A DNA stretch of 64,000 bases from Leifsonia sp. 1010 (GCF_031455295.1 NZ_JAVDSL010000004.1:248001-312000), one strand, 5' to 3'; counted from the stretch's first letter, positions 16,986 through 26,894 are shown. Numbers and translations are program-made. The notes: generated by a model not told the origin, from the sequence alone.

Positions 16986-17029
16986 AACCTCAACGACCCG
17001 AACGTCGAGGTTCCCGCCGATGAGCGGGA
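16986..17029 (+). promoter_or_regulatory. Two tandem stem-loops in the leader of the ODC-like gene
   Basis: First hairpin AACCTC/GAGGTT (16986-16991 with 17007-17012) extended by ACG/CGT. Second hairpin TCCCGC/GCGGGA (17012-17017 with 17024-17029), loop CGATGA. The ribosome site GAGGAG follows 14 bases later. The remaining gap 16876-16985 shows no gene. Confidence 0.4.
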
Positions 17030-17054
17030 CGAAAGTCCACCCGAGGAGATGGCG

Positions 17055-18110
17055 ATGTCCACCGCGACCCGAACCGCCGACCCGACCGGCGCCGCTGCCG
17101 CCCGAACGGACGCGGCGACCGGGGCGGGCGCGGTGGACGGCCGTCACTCCGGTCGGGGCCGACGTGGGGCCGACGAGCTGCCCGTCGTCGTCATCGATCT
17201 GACGCGCGCGGCTCGTCGCTTCCGCGATCTGCGCGCTGCCTTCCCCTGGGTGGACGTGCACTACGACGTCAGCGCTCTCGCGCATCCGGCTCTGCTCGCG
17301 ACCATCTCCGCCGAGGGCGCCGGCTTCACCGTGACCCACGACGCCGCACTCCCGGCCCTCCGCCGAGTGGATGCGGACCTCGGCCGGGTGTTGCACGCCA
17401 CGCCGGGTGCGCGCTGGCTGCAGCGGCGTTCCGCCTGGGAGGCGGGCGTCCGTCGGTTCGTCGTCGACGACCCGGACGACCTGGACACCTTCGTCTCCGC
17501 ACCGGCCGGCACGGAGGTGCTGCTCCGGGTCGACCCGGCCATCGCCGTCGCGGTCGCCCGGTACGCGTCGACGTTCGGCGTGCGCGTCGCCGGCCTCTCC
17601 CTCCCCGTCGCTCCGGACACCGCCGCCACCGACCTGGTCGCGCTCCTGCAGCGCGCCGTGCGTGCGAGCGCAGAGGTGTCCGCCGCGACCGGCCGCCGTC
17701 TGGAGCTGCTCGACCTCGGCGACACGTTCTCCGACGGCACGGCCATCCGTCCGGCCGAGTGGCCGGCACTCGCCCGCACCATCCGCTCGCTCGTCGCTCC
17801 GGCGACCTCCCGCACCACCGTGGTGGCCACGGCCGGTCGCGCGCTCGTCGCCGACTGCATCACCGTCTCCGCCGGCGCGGCAGCGCGCTTCGCCGACGGC
17901 CCGACGGCAAGCGCCTACATCGACGCAGGATGCGAGGTGGTCGTGCTCCGCGACGGAATGCGCGACGGCCTGCTGTCCCGCCTGCCCCTCTTCCGTACGG
18001 CGCTGACCCGCGAGGCACCCTCCGTGCGCCGCACCCCGCACGCCCGCACGGGCGGACACCGCACACTGCGTCCCTCCCGGGCGCGCTCGACCTGGTCCCC
18101 GGCCGGCTGA
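17055..18110 (+). CDS. Degenerate fold-III (ornithine/diaminopimelate decarboxylase-like) protein lacking PLP residues
   Basis: 351 residues. About 42 N-terminal residues look disordered; the remainder follows the TIM-barrel order of ornithine decarboxylases (VVVIDL, AEGAGFTV, the VLHATP strand, LELLDLGDTF, GRALVADCITV). In my manual alignment the PLP lysine of FYAVKCN is Ser73 in HYDVSAL, the HVGSG histidine is a proline (LPVAPD), the GGGF phosphate loop is GDTF (222-225), and EPGR is TAGR. The C-terminal Cys-Asp active-site motif is missing. It is therefore probably a non-catalytic binding protein. The ATG at 17055 has GAGGAG six bases upstream (better than ATG 17049). It is a single gene with a structured leader. 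The C-terminus is Arg-rich. Confidence 0.7.
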   Translation: MSTATRTADPTGAAAARTDAATGAGAVDGRHSGRGRRGADELPVVVIDLTRAARRFRDLRAAFPWVDVHYDVSALAHPALLATISAEGAGFTVTHDAALPALRRVDADLGRVLHATPGARWLQRRSAWEAGVRRFVVDDPDDLDTFVSAPAGTEVLLRVDPAIAVAVARYASTFGVRVAGLSLPVAPDTAATDLVALLQRAVRASAEVSAATGRRLELLDLGDTFSDGTAIRPAEWPALARTIRSLVAPATSRTTVVATAGRALVADCITVSAGAAARFADGPTASAYIDAGCEVVVLRDGMRDGLLSRLPLFRTALTREAPSVRRTPHARTGGHRTLRPSRARSTWSPAG

Positions 18111-18138
18111 CTCAACCCCTGACCGGCCGGCGACCGGC

Positions 18139-18175
18139 GGCGGGGACCACGGGAGGCTTCCCCGTGGTCCCCGCC
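18139..18175. terminator. Bidirectional terminator hairpin
   Basis: Perfect 15-bp arms (18139-18153 and 18161-18175) with a 7-base loop between two convergent genes. No T-run, as often in actinobacteria. Confidence 0.75.
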
Positions 18176-18214
18176 GGAAGTGCGGAAGTGCGGCCGCATG
18201 CGCGGCCCTGACCG

Positions 18215-20029
18215 CTACACCAGCGAGTCGCGCCAGGCCGCGTGCAGCTGGGCGAACCGGCCGGTGCCCGCGATCAGGTCGTCGGGCGTGCCGTCCTCGA
18301 CCACGCGGCCGTGCTCCATGACGAGCACCCGGTCGGCGATCGCGACGGTGGACAGGCGGTGCGCGATGATCACGGCCGTGCGGTCGGCGAGCAGCGTCTG
18401 CAGCGCCTCCTGCACCAGGCGCTCGCTCGGGATGTCGAGCGAGCTCGTCGCCTCATCCAGGATGAGCACGGCCGGGTCCGCGAGGAACGCCCGCGCGAAC
18501 GAGATCAACTGCCGCTGTCCCGCGGAGACGCGGCCGCCGCGCTTGTTCACGTCGGTGTCGTAGCCGTTCGGCAGACCCTCGATGAACTCGTGCGCGCCGA
18601 CCGCCTCCGCCGCCCGCACGATCTCGTCGCGCGTCGCATCCGGCTTGCCCAGGGCGATGTTGTCGGCGACAGAGCCGCTGAACAGGTACGCCTCCTGGGT
18701 GACCATCACGATCGCCCGACGCAGATCCTTCGGGTGCAGGTCGCGCAGGTCGACGCCGTCCAGCTTCACCGAACCCGCGGTGGGGTCGTAGAAGCGCGAA
18801 ATCAGCTTCGCCAGCGTCGACTTGCCCGCACCGGTCGAACCGACCAGCGCGACCGTCTGCCCGGCGGGGATGTCGAGCGTGAACTCCGGCAGGATGACGC
18901 GGTCTTTCTTGTAGGCGAACGAGACATCGTCGAAACTCACGTGCCCCTGCGCCGACCACAGGTCGACCGGCCGCACCGGATCCGGAACGCTGGGCTCCTC
19001 CTCCAGGACGCCGGAGATCTTCTCCAGCGCCGCGGCGGCCGACTGGTAGGAGTTGTAGAACATCGCCATCTCCTCCATCGGGTCGAAGAAGCGCCGCGTG
19101 TACAGCAGCACCGCGAGCAGCACGCCGATCGCGAGCTGCCCGTCGGCGACGCGGAAGCCGCCGACCAGCAGCACGACGCCGACCGTGACGTTGCCGATCA
19201 TCACGAGGCCCGGGTCGAAGATCCCGAACAGCTGGATGACGCGGGCGTTCACATCCCGGTAGTCCTCCACCAGCCCGCCGAAGTCCTTCTCGTTGCGTTT
19301 CTCCTTGCGGAACGCCTTGACCGCGCGGATGCCGGTCATGGTCTCCACGAAGTGCACGATCAGCTTCGCCGACGCCACCCGCGAGATGCGGAAAAGCACC
19401 TGCGAGCGCTTCTGGAACCACCGTGTCAGCAGGTACAGCGGCACGAGCGACACGAGCAGCACGACACCGCTGATCCAGTCGATCGAGAACAGCGCGATCG
19501 CGATGAACAGCATGTACAGGAAGCCCTGGACCAGCTGGTTGATGCCCGAGTCGAGCAGCTCCCGGATGGAGTCCAGGTCGCTCGTCTGGCGCGAGATGAT
19601 CCGGCCGGACGTGTACGACTCGTGGAACTCGAGCGACAGCTTCTGCGTGTGCAGGAACACCCGCTTGCGCAGGTCGAGCAGGATGGCCTGGCTGATCCGC
19701 GCGCTCAGCACCGTGTACCAGGCGATGAGCGCAGCGCCGATCACGCCGGTGACCAGGTAGGCGATACCGGCGGCGGCCAGCGGGAACCAATCCTGCTTGA
19801 GCAGCGCCGGCAGGCCGTTGTCGATGCCGAACGCGATGATCGCGGGACCCGCCACCTGGGCGGCCGTGCTCACGACGACCACGACGGCCGTCAGCGCCAG
19901 CCGCATCCGCAGCGGGTGCAGCAGCGAGCCTAGCAGGCGCAGCGAACGGCGCCGTACCTGCCGGCTCTCCTCCTTGCTGAGGTCGTTGCGCTCTTCGCCT
20001 TCGACGCCCAGGACGGTCGTGGTGCTCAC
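18215..20029 (-). CDS. ABC transporter, fused membrane and ATPase domains (exporter half 2)
   Basis: 604-residue half-transporter: six-helix ABC exporter membrane domain (about 40-330) then a nucleotide-binding domain with Walker [14 protein letters not shown], signature [14 protein letters not shown] and Walker [11 protein letters not shown] followed by the H-loop IIAHRLSTV. All ATPase residues look intact. The GTG start overlaps the stop of the partner gene by 4 bp (GTGA). Together they should form a heterodimeric multidrug/lipid-type exporter. The substrate is unknown. Confidence 0.92.
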   Translation of the reverse strand: MSTTTVLGVEGEERNDLSKEESRQVRRRSLRLLGSLLHPLRMRLALTAVVVVVSTAAQVAGPAIIAFGIDNGLPALLKQDWFPLAAAGIAYLVTGVIGAALIAWYTVLSARISQAILLDLRKRVFLHTQKLSLEFHESYTSGRIISRQTSDLDSIRELLDSGINQLVQGFLYMLFIAIALFSIDWISGVVLLVSLVPLYLLTRWFQKRSQVLFRISRVASAKLIVHFVETMTGIRAVKAFRKEKRNEKDFGGLVEDYRDVNARVIQLFGIFDPGLVMIGNVTVGVVLLVGGFRVADGQLAIGVLLAVLLYTRRFFDPMEEMAMFYNSYQSAAAALEKISGVLEEEPSVPDPVRPVDLWSAQGHVSFDDVSFAYKKDRVILPEFTLDIPAGQTVALVGSTGAGKSTLAKLISRFYDPTAGSVKLDGVDLRDLHPKDLRRAIVMVTQEAYLFSGSVADNIALGKPDATRDEIVRAAEAVGAHEFIEGLPNGYDTDVNKRGGRVSAGQRQLISFARAFLADPAVLILDEATSSLDIPSERLVQEALQTLLADRTAVIIAHRLSTVAIADRVLVMEHGRVVEDGTPDDLIAGTGRFAQLHAAWRDSLV

Positions 20030-21870
20030 AGGTTCACCTCCTCGAGAATCTCTTCGTTCTGTTCGTCCTCCAGGCTGGAGATGACGAAGCGGTAGTGCTC
20101 GCTGCTGGCGAGCAGTTCGTGGTGGGTGCCGACCGCGGTGACGCGGCCGTCCTCCAGCAGGGCCACTCGATCGGCGAGCATCACCGTGGACGGGCGGTGC
20201 GCGACGATCAGGGCCGTGGTCGAGGCGAGCACCCGGCGCAGCGCGGCCTCGACGAGCGCCTCGGTGTCGACGTCGAGCGCCGACAGCGGGTCGTCGAGCA
20301 CCAGGATGCTGGGGTTCGCGGCGACGGCGCGCGCGAGCGCGAGCCGCTGTCGCTGACCGCCGGACAGGCTGAGCCCCTCCTCGCCGACCTTCGTCTCGAC
20401 GCCCTCGGGGAGGTCGTAGACGAAGCCCGCCTGCGCCACCTCGAGCGCCTCGGTGAGCACGCGCTCGGCCTCCGCCGAGGCGGGATCGAGGTCGTCGCGG
20501 CCGAGTAGGACGTTGTCGCGCACGGACGCCGAGAACAGGGTCGCATCCTCGAACGCCATGGCGATCGCCTTGCGCAGGTCGTAGCGGGTGAGGTCGCGCA
20601 CATCCACGCCGTCCACCTTCACCGCGCCGCCGGTCACGTCGTACAGCCGTGTCGTCAAGGCGGTCAGGGTCGACTTGCCCGAGCCGGTCAAGCCGACCAG
20701 GGCCATCGTCTCCCCCGGGCGGACCGTCAGGCGGATGCCGTCGAGCAGGTCCGGGAAGCGCTCCGGTGAGTCCTGGTACCGGAAGTGCACGTCGTCGAAG
20801 ACGAGCTCTCCCCGGGGCTCGGCGATGCGCTTGGGCTCGGCCGGGTCGGTGATCGTGTTGACCTCGTCCATCACCTCGAAGTAGCGGTCCGCCGCCGTGC
20901 GGGTGTCGAAGGTCATCGACAGCAGGAAGCCGATCGACTCCACGGGGAACCGCAGGACGGTCGCCGTGGCGAAGAACGCGACGAGCTCGCCGACCGACAG
21001 CTGGCCCTGCGCCGACAGCCAGACGCCGACCACGAGGCAGATGCCGAACGCGACGTCCGGGACCAGCAGCAGCCACAGCCAGATCCCGGCGATGGCCTTC
21101 GCCTTCTCGATCTCGGTACCGCGCAGCTCCTCCGCGCGCGACTCGAAGGTCTTCAGCGCGTGCTTGCCGCGCCCGAACGCCTTCAGCACACGGATGCCGT
21201 GGACCGATTCCTCGACGGCCGTCGCCAGGTCGCCAGCCTGGTCCTGGCTGCGCCGCGCGATGACCGAGTACTTGTTCTCGAACACGAACCCGTAGATCCA
21301 CAGCGGGATGGAGCACACCAGGAAGATGAGCCCCAGGATCCAGTTCCAGCCGATCAGGATCGCGAACCCGACCACGATCGTGACGACGTTGACCACCAGC
21401 AGCACGATGCCGAACGACAGCCAGCGGCGGATCATGCTGAGGTCACTGACCGCGCGCGACAGCAGCTGGCCGCTCGGCCAGCGGTCGTGGAACGCGACAG
21501 GGAGATCCTGCAGCTGCGCGTACAGCGCGTTGCGCATCTTCGCCTCGACGTGGGTTCCCGGGGTCAGCACGAACCAGCGCCGCAGCGAGATGAACACCGC
21601 TTCGGCGGCACCCAGCCCGACCACGAGCAACGCGGCAGGCCACACCGCCGACGGGTCGCCCGTCGACAGCGGGCCGTCGACCAGCCAGCGCAGCACCTGC
21701 GGGATGCTCAGCGCGACGAGGCTGGCCAGCAGCGCGGCCACCATGCCCAGGATGATGCGGGGCGCGGCGGACTTCGCGAACGGGAGGATGCGCAGCAGGA
21801 TGCGCGCGGTGCTCTTCCGCTTCGCGGCGGTCTTCGGAGTCTGGGTGTTCGGAGTCTGGGCGACAGACAT
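20026..21870 (-). CDS. ABC transporter, fused membrane and ATPase domains (exporter half 1)
   Basis: 614-residue partner with the same architecture: membrane domain at about 30-330, ATPase with Walker [14 protein letters not shown], signature [14 protein letters not shown], and [12 protein letters not shown] where the catalytic Glu after Walker B is Asp-Pro (DDP rather than DEA). One non-canonical site is typical of heterodimeric exporters, where only one of the two ATP sites hydrolyses fast. The ATG has only a weak ribosome site. A leader of about 300 bases with a small ORF precedes it. Confidence 0.92.
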   Translation of the reverse strand: MSVAQTPNTQTPKTAAKRKSTARILLRILPFAKSAAPRIILGMVAALLASLVALSIPQVLRWLVDGPLSTGDPSAVWPAALLVVGLGAAEAVFISLRRWFVLTPGTHVEAKMRNALYAQLQDLPVAFHDRWPSGQLLSRAVSDLSMIRRWLSFGIVLLVVNVVTIVVGFAILIGWNWILGLIFLVCSIPLWIYGFVFENKYSVIARRSQDQAGDLATAVEESVHGIRVLKAFGRGKHALKTFESRAEELRGTEIEKAKAIAGIWLWLLLVPDVAFGICLVVGVWLSAQGQLSVGELVAFFATATVLRFPVESIGFLLSMTFDTRTAADRYFEVMDEVNTITDPAEPKRIAEPRGELVFDDVHFRYQDSPERFPDLLDGIRLTVRPGETMALVGLTGSGKSTLTALTTRLYDVTGGAVKVDGVDVRDLTRYDLRKAIAMAFEDATLFSASVRDNVLLGRDDLDPASAEAERVLTEALEVAQAGFVYDLPEGVETKVGEEGLSLSGGQRQRLALARAVAANPSILVLDDPLSALDVDTEALVEAALRRVLASTTALIVAHRPSTVMLADRVALLEDGRVTAVGTHHELLASSEHYRFVISSLEDEQNEEILEEVNL

Positions 21871-22174
21871 GGATGATCCGTTTTCTGTAGGTGTCCGACG
21901 TCATGGAGCCGGCGGCGAGCACGCGGAGGAGTCGCCGAAGACACGCCGACGATGGCGGGTCTTGTGGTGTGGATGCGGGGAGCGTCCGCAGACGATCCCG
22001 GTGTCGCGCGCGGCGGCGCGCGGCAAGGGGCGGGGAGCTACCGCCCGGACGGTCGGGCGTCGGCCGCGAGGGCGGCGACGATCCCGGGCACGGTGGTCTT
22101 TCGTGCGGTCTCGATCGTCGTCATGGCGTCCTCCCAGCCTCGATGTACACGTCCGTTATGCCGCGACAAGGCAG
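21871..22174 (-). promoter_or_regulatory. Long structured 5' leader of the ABC exporter operon
   Basis: Nearly 300 bases between the predicted transcription start (about 22174) and the exporter ATG. It contains a 28-codon ORF (22124-22038). Two GC-rich hairpins lie downstream of that ORF: one at about 22004-22023 and one at 21978-21999 (GGGATCGTC/GACGCTCCC type). No terminator T-run is visible. The arrangement is compatible with translational or attenuation control, by inference. Confidence 0.4.
22038..22124 (-). CDS. Small leader ORF (28 aa) upstream of ABC exporter
   Basis: ATG preceded by GGGAGG six bases upstream, encoding 28 residues from MTTIETARKT to DARPSGR and ending in TAG. A convincing promoter lies 50 bases upstream and nothing else is encoded before the exporter start 167 bases later. 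It may be a leader peptide whose translation controls the exporter, or a short independent protein. No family is recognised. Confidence 0.45.
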   Translation of the reverse strand: MTTIETARKTTVPGIVAALAADARPSGR

Positions 22175-22180
22175 CCCTAC

Positions 22181-22210
22181 AGCATATTGCCAGGTTCTCG
22201 CCGAATGCAA
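22181..22210 (-). promoter_or_regulatory. Sigma-70-type promoter of exporter leader
   Basis: -35 TTGCAT (22210-22205), 18-bp spacer, -10 TATGCT (22186-22181). This is one of the better promoter matches in the window. The sequence around it is unusually AT-rich. Confidence 0.6.
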
Positions 22211-22266
22211 GAGTTTTTCTCACATCCCACCGAGGGGCCTCGGCGAGATGCGAGCGAGCGCGGGAA

Positions 22267-22305
22267 TTCCGCCGAGTGGCGACGAGATGTCACCACTCGG
22301 CGGAA
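22267..22305 (-). terminator. Terminator hairpin after dimethylargininase gene
   Basis: Perfect 13-bp arms (22267-22279 and 22293-22305, TTCCGCCGAGTGG and complement) beginning four bases after the stop codon. Confidence 0.65.
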
Positions 22306-22309
22306 GGGG

Positions 22310-23533
22310 TCAGCGGATCCGGATCGACAGGCAGGTGACGCATCCCTCGAGCTTCTCGAACTCCGAGATGTCGACCTGGATGACGGTGTAGCCGAGGTCC
22401 TCGACCAGCGCCACCGACTGCGGGGCCGACGACGACATCAGCACGGTGTCGTCCGAGAGCACGACGACCGCGGTGCCGTGGGCCTCCGGCACGGGGAGGA
22501 AGCGCTCGAAGACGCGCGGGTCGTCCACGATCGGCTCGTAGCCGATGATCGTCCCGTCGGGCAGCGCCGTCACGGCCGTCTTCAGGTGCAGTGCCTTCGT
22601 GACCGGCACGGCGACGACGGTGTACCCGAGCGGCGCGACGAGGGCGCGGAGCTGGCGGATGCCCTCCGCGTTCGTGCGCCCACCGCGACCGACGTAGACC
22701 GTCGAGCCGACCTTGAGCACATCGCCGCCCTCGAGCGTCCCCGGCGCCTCGATGCGCTCGAGGTGCAGACCCTGCGCCCGCAACGCGGCCTCCGTGCCCA
22801 CGACCTCCGCGCGGCGCGACTCGGCGCCGGGAAGGGTGATCACGGCGGTGTCGCCGAAGACGACGGCGGTGTCCTCCACGAAGACGGAGTCGGCCATGGA
22901 GTCCGCGCTCGCGACCTCGACGGTCTGCCAGCCGGCCTCGGAGAGGGCCGCGACGTAGGCGTCCCACTGCGCGTCCGCGCGCTCCGCATCCACCGGCTGG
23001 CGGTCGATGTGGGTCACCAGGCCCTCGGCGAGGTTGCCGGCGGGGATGCGGACCAGCGCGACCTTCCGGTCGGTCTCGAAGCGGCTGCGGGTGCCCTCGA
23101 CGACGCGGAACAGCCACCGGCCGAACGTCGGAGTGAGCGCGGTGATGGCGACGGCGTAGAGGAGGTTGATCCCCAGCAGTGTGCCGAGCACCGCGACGAT
23201 CAGGTCGCCGCTGAACGGCGAACCGCCCGAGGTCGCGGTCAGGATGGTCCCGACCGCGGGCGCCAGCACTCCGGCCAGCACGCCCGCGATCAACGCCGTC
23301 CACCACCGGTCGAACGCACCGACGAAGCCGGCGACCCAGAGCAGCACGAAGGCGATGACGCTGGTCAGCGAGAAGTAGTTGCTGACGGCGACGATCAATG
23401 CCCCCGACGGGGCCGACGACCCGGCGAGGCTCCCCACGTAAAACGCGGCGATCATCGCCGCGTGAACGACGAGGACCACCACGAGGGCAGCGACAAGGGA
23501 TGCGATGAGCCGGCGGCCCCAGGAAGACGTCAT
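22310..23533 (-). CDS. Membrane-anchored dimethylargininase (DDAH)
   Basis: 407 residues in two parts. Residues 1-135 contain four hydrophobic helices (about 9-36, 45-73, 78-98, 106-134). Residues about 150-407 are a complete dimethylarginine dimethylaminohydrolase with SVFVED (216-221), GTLEGGDVLK, His316 in LHLKTAV and nucleophile Cys401 in EGCVTCLS. The enzyme converts N-methylated arginines to citrulline and methylamine. Bacterial DDAH is normally a soluble protein of about 255-260 residues, so the membrane domain is an addition. The ATG is seven bases after TAGGTT, so the mRNA is probably leaderless. Confidence 0.87.
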   Translation of the reverse strand: MTSSWGRRLIASLVAALVVVLVVHAAMIAAFYVGSLAGSSAPSGALIVAVSNYFSLTSVIAFVLLWVAGFVGAFDRWWTALIAGVLAGVLAPAVGTILTATSGGSPFSGDLIVAVLGTLLGINLLYAVAITALTPTFGRWLFRVVEGTRSRFETDRKVALVRIPAGNLAEGLVTHIDRQPVDAERADAQWDAYVAALSEAGWQTVEVASADSMADSVFVEDTAVVFGDTAVITLPGAESRRAEVVGTEAALRAQGLHLERIEAPGTLEGGDVLKVGSTVYVGRGGRTNAEGIRQLRALVAPLGYTVVAVPVTKALHLKTAVTALPDGTIIGYEPIVDDPRVFERFLPVPEAHGTAVVVLSDDTVLMSSSAPQSVALVEDLGYTVIQVDISEFEKLEGCVTCLSIRIR

Positions 23534-23540
23534 GGGATCC

Positions 23541-23546
23541 AACCTA
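23541..23546 (-). promoter_or_regulatory. -10 element of leaderless dimethylargininase gene
   Basis: TAGGTT, seven bases upstream of the ATG at 23533, with no ribosome site. Confidence 0.5.
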
Positions 23547-23557
23547 GCGGAGCGCCG

Positions 23558-24613
23558 CTATGCGTTCGCTGGCTCCCGGAGCCGGTCGAGCGCGAGCTCC
23601 TCCGCCGCCTGCAGCGTGGTGACCCCGCGCTGGTCGGCCGCCCGGAAGATCTCGGCGACCGTGTCGCCGATCCGCTCGACGCGCTCCTGCGTGGCCTCGG
23701 CGGTCACGCCGGGCTCGCCCGCCATCGACAGGAAGATCACACCGCCCGCGTTGACGACGAAGTCGGGAGCCCACAGGATGCCGCGTGCGGCGAGACGCTC
23801 CGCTCCCGAGCGGTGCGCGAGCTGGTTGTTCGCGGGGCCGACGACCGCGGCGACCCGGAGCTCGTCGATCACCCGGTCGGTCAGGACTCCGCCGACACCG
23901 GCGGGGACGAAGACATCGCCCTCGACGCGGTGGGCGTCATCCGGCTCCACCCAGGTGGCGCCGAGCGCCTCCGCGAGGGCGCGCTTCGCGGGGTTCACGT
24001 CGGTGACGGTCAGCACGGCGCCTTCGCTGGCGAGGCGCATCGCGATGAGCGATCCCACGTGTCCGAGGCCGAGCACGATCACGTGGCGCCCGGCGACATC
24101 CCGGCTGCCGAACGCCCGCTCCATGGTGGCCTGCAGACCGGCGTAGACGCCTGCCGCGGTCGCATCGCTGGGCTCCCCGACCCCGCCCTCCGACGGCGGG
24201 AGGCCGCAGACGTGCGCAGTGCGCGACGCGACGACGGACATGTCCTCGGCGCTCGTGCCCACATCCTCCGCGGTCATATAGCTGCCGCCGAGCGTCTCGA
24301 CGGCGTCGCCGAGATCGAGCATGGCTTCGTAGCGCTCGGTCGGTGTGAGCACCGTGCCGCGCGGCACGTAGACGACGGCCTTGCCGCCGCCGCGGTGGAG
24401 ACCGGCCGCCGCGTTCTTGAGGGTCATGCCCTCGGCCAGCCGCAGCGAGTCGGCGACCGCCTCCTGCCAGGAGTCGTACGTCCAGACCCGGCATCCGCCG
24501 AGGGCCGGGCCGAGGACGGTGGAGTGGACCGCGATGCTGATGGTGAGACCGCTCCGCCTCCCCTTCACCACGTGCAGTGTTTCGTGCGGCAGGTCTGCGG
24601 GCAGGACGGACAT
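23558..24613 (-). CDS. Glu/Leu/Phe/Val dehydrogenase family amino-acid dehydrogenase
   Basis: NAD-dependent oxidative deaminase, 351 residues, closest in length and motifs to leucine/valine dehydrogenases. The substrate-binding segment GMTLKNAAAGLHRGGGKAVV has the catalytic lysines, and the cofactor motif is VLGLGHVGS. A ribosome site GAGGAG lies six bases before the ATG at 24613, which rules out the longer open frame. It ends 25 bases before the dimethylargininase start. It could feed branched-chain 2-oxo acids into anteiso fatty-acid synthesis or catabolism. Confidence 0.88.
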   Translation of the reverse strand: MSVLPADLPHETLHVVKGRRSGLTISIAVHSTVLGPALGGCRVWTYDSWQEAVADSLRLAEGMTLKNAAAGLHRGGGKAVVYVPRGTVLTPTERYEAMLDLGDAVETLGGSYMTAEDVGTSAEDMSVVASRTAHVCGLPPSEGGVGEPSDATAAGVYAGLQATMERAFGSRDVAGRHVIVLGLGHVGSLIAMRLASEGAVLTVTDVNPAKRALAEALGATWVEPDDAHRVEGDVFVPAGVGGVLTDRVIDELRVAAVVGPANNQLAHRSGAERLAARGILWAPDFVVNAGGVIFLSMAGEPGVTAEATQERVERIGDTVAEIFRAADQRGVTTLQAAEELALDRLREPANA

Positions 24614-24717
24614 CGGTGTCTCCTCGTGGGATCGCGGTGAAAATGTGTGACGGTCTTGTGGACCGCCGTCCATTCTCCCGCGACCCGGCCGCGGAGGCAA
24701 CGTCGCCGCGCGTTCTC

Positions 24718-26298
24718 CTAGTGGAAGAAGTGCCGCTCGCCGGTGAAGTACATGGTGACTCCGGCCGCCTTCGCCGCCGCGATCACATCCTCGTCGCGGA
24801 TGCTCCCGCCCGGCTGCACGATCGCGCGGACGCCCGCGTCGATGAGGATCTGCGGACCGTCGGCGAAGGGGAAGAACGCGTCGGATGCGGCCACGGATCC
24901 GGCCGCCCGCTCCCCCGCACGGCTGACCGCCAGGGTGCACGAGTCGACGCGGTTGACCTGGCCCATGCCGACCCCGACGGAGGCGCCGTCGTGGGCGAGC
25001 AGGATGGCGTTCGACTTCACGGCGCGGCACGCCTTCCACGCGAACTCGAGGTCGGCGCGGGTCGCCGCGTCGGCCTCCTCGCCGGCGACCAGGGTCCAGC
25101 CTTCCGACGAAAACTCGTCGAAGCGGTCGGAGTCCTGCACGAGCACGCCACCCGAGATCTGGCGGAACTCGGTCAGTGCGCGGGCGTATCCCTCGGGCAG
25201 CTGCAGGATGCGGAGGTTCTTCTTCGTCTGCAGGAGTTCCAGCGCCTCCGGCTCGTAGCCTGGGGCGATGAGCACCTCGGTGAAGATGCCCTTCACCGTC
25301 TCCGCCATGGCGAGGGTGACCGTGCGGTTGGCCGCGATCACGCCGCCGTACGCCGACACCGGGTCGCACTCGTGCGCCTTGCGGTGCGCCTCGGCGATGT
25401 CGTCCGCGACGGCGATTCCGCAGGGGTTCGCGTGCTTGATGATGGCGACGGCCGGCTCGCGGAAGTCGTACGCGCTGCGCAGGGCGGCGTCCGCATCCAC
25501 GTAGTTGTTGTACGACATCTCCTTGCCGCCGAGCTGGGTCGCCTGGGCGATGCCGGTGCCCTTCGGGTCGGCGTAGAGGGCGGCAGCCTGGTGCGAGTTC
25601 TCGCCGTAGCGGAGGGTCTGCTTGAGCTCGGCCCGCGCCTCCCAGCGCTCGGGGAAGTCATCCACCGAGGGGGCTTCCCCCGCGAACCAGGCGGCGACGG
25701 CGCCGTCGTAGGCGGCCGTGTGCGCGAACGCCTTCGACGCGAGCTCCCGGCGCTGGTCGAAGGTCGTACCGCCGGCGGCGACGGCCTCCACGATGCCGTC
25801 GTAGTCGGAGGGCGACACCACGATCGCCACGTTCGCGTGGTTCTTCGCGGCAGCGCGCACCATGGCCGGGCCGCCGATGTCGATCTGCTCGACGACGTCG
25901 TTGCCGACCGCGCCGGAAGCCACCGTCTCGACGAACGGGTACAGGTTGACGACGACGAGCTCGAACGGCTCGATGCCGAGGTCCGTGAGCTGCTCCTCGT
26001 GCGACGCCAGCCGCAGATCGGCGAGGAGTCCCGAGTGGATGGCCGGGTGCAGTGTCTTCACACGCCCGTCGAGCGACTCCGGGAACCCGGTGACACTCGC
26101 GACGTCGGTCACCGCGTGACCCGCGTCGCGGATGGTCTGCGCCGTCGAGCCGGTCGAGACGATCTCGACGCCGGCCGCGGCGAGCGCGGACGCCAGGTCG
26201 AGCAGTCCGGTCTTGTCGCTGACCGAGATCAGGGCGCGGCGGATCGGGACGAGATCCCGCTCGCGGTACAGGCTGGCGTCGTGACGGGGTCCGCTCAT
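24718..26298 (-). CDS. purH: Bifunctional AICAR formyltransferase / IMP cyclohydrolase
   Basis: Last two steps of IMP synthesis. The 526-residue length is normal. The N-terminal cyclohydrolase domain begins [13 protein letters not shown] and includes the [13 protein letters not shown] segment; the C-terminal formyltransferase domain carries KHANPCGIA. The start overlaps the purN stop (ATGA), so the two are translationally coupled. The 104-bp gap downstream (24614-24717) shows no gene or clear terminator. Confidence 0.97.
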   Translation of the reverse strand: MSGPRHDASLYRERDLVPIRRALISVSDKTGLLDLASALAAAGVEIVSTGSTAQTIRDAGHAVTDVASVTGFPESLDGRVKTLHPAIHSGLLADLRLASHEEQLTDLGIEPFELVVVNLYPFVETVASGAVGNDVVEQIDIGGPAMVRAAAKNHANVAIVVSPSDYDGIVEAVAAGGTTFDQRRELASKAFAHTAAYDGAVAAWFAGEAPSVDDFPERWEARAELKQTLRYGENSHQAAALYADPKGTGIAQATQLGGKEMSYNNYVDADAALRSAYDFREPAVAIIKHANPCGIAVADDIAEAHRKAHECDPVSAYGGVIAANRTVTLAMAETVKGIFTEVLIAPGYEPEALELLQTKKNLRILQLPEGYARALTEFRQISGGVLVQDSDRFDEFSSEGWTLVAGEEADAATRADLEFAWKACRAVKSNAILLAHDGASVGVGMGQVNRVDSCTLAVSRAGERAAGSVAASDAFFPFADGPQILIDAGVRAIVQPGGSIRDEDVIAAAKAAGVTMYFTGERHFFH

Positions 26299-26888
26299 GC
26301 TCGGGCAAGCTCCTCGAGGTCGATGTGTCCGTTGGCGATGTCGAGCACGGCGTCGATGAGCAGCCGTCGCTCCACAGGCTTGATGCGCTCGTGGAGGGCG
26401 GCCTCGGTGTCGCCCGGCTCCACCTCCACGCGCTCCTGGCTGATGATGGGGCCGGCGTCCACTCCGTTGTCGACGACGATGAGGCTCGCCCCGGTCTGCG
26501 TCACACCGGCGGCGAGCGCGTCGCGGACGGCGTGCGCGCCCGGGAACTCGGGCAGGTAGGCGGGGTGCGTGTTGATGAGCCGCGGCGACAGCGCTTCGAC
26601 CACCCGCGGGGGCACCAGGCGCATGAAGCCGGACAGGATGGTCAGGTCGGGCTCCCACTGCCGGATCTGCTCGAGCAGGGCGTCGCCCCACTCCTCCCGG
26701 CTCGGATACGACGTGAAGGGCACCGTGAAGGTCGGGATGCCGAAGCGCTCCGCGTGCTCAAAGCCGTCCGCGTCGCGGTCGGCGCCGACGGCGACGACAC
26801 GGGCGGGGAACTCGGCGTCTTCCGAGGCCTCCAGCAGGGCACGCAGGTTGGAGCCGCCACCGGAGATCAGCACCACGATCGAGAGCAC
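26295..26888 (-). CDS. purN: Phosphoribosylglycinamide formyltransferase
   Basis: Transfers a formyl group from 10-formyl-THF to GAR in purine synthesis, 197 residues. Motifs: [14 protein letters not shown] at the N-terminus, [27 protein letters not shown] with the catalytic Asn/His, and VDAGPIISQ with the Asp. The GTG start lies six bases after TAGGCT, which suggests its own leaderless promoter between perM and purN. Confidence 0.97.
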   Translation of the reverse strand: MLSIVVLISGGGSNLRALLEASEDAEFPARVVAVGADRDADGFEHAERFGIPTFTVPFTSYPSREEWGDALLEQIRQWEPDLTILSGFMRLVPPRVVEALSPRLINTHPAYLPEFPGAHAVRDALAAGVTQTGASLIVVDNGVDAGPIISQERVEVEPGDTEAALHERIKPVERRLLIDAVLDIANGHIDLEELARA

Positions 26889-26894
26889 GCCACC

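Noticed and set aside
21308-24640. 1110-codon open frame on the plus strand
   Set aside because: Antisense to the exporter, dimethylargininase and dehydrogenase genes, with low-complexity Arg/Asp-rich sequence and no motif.
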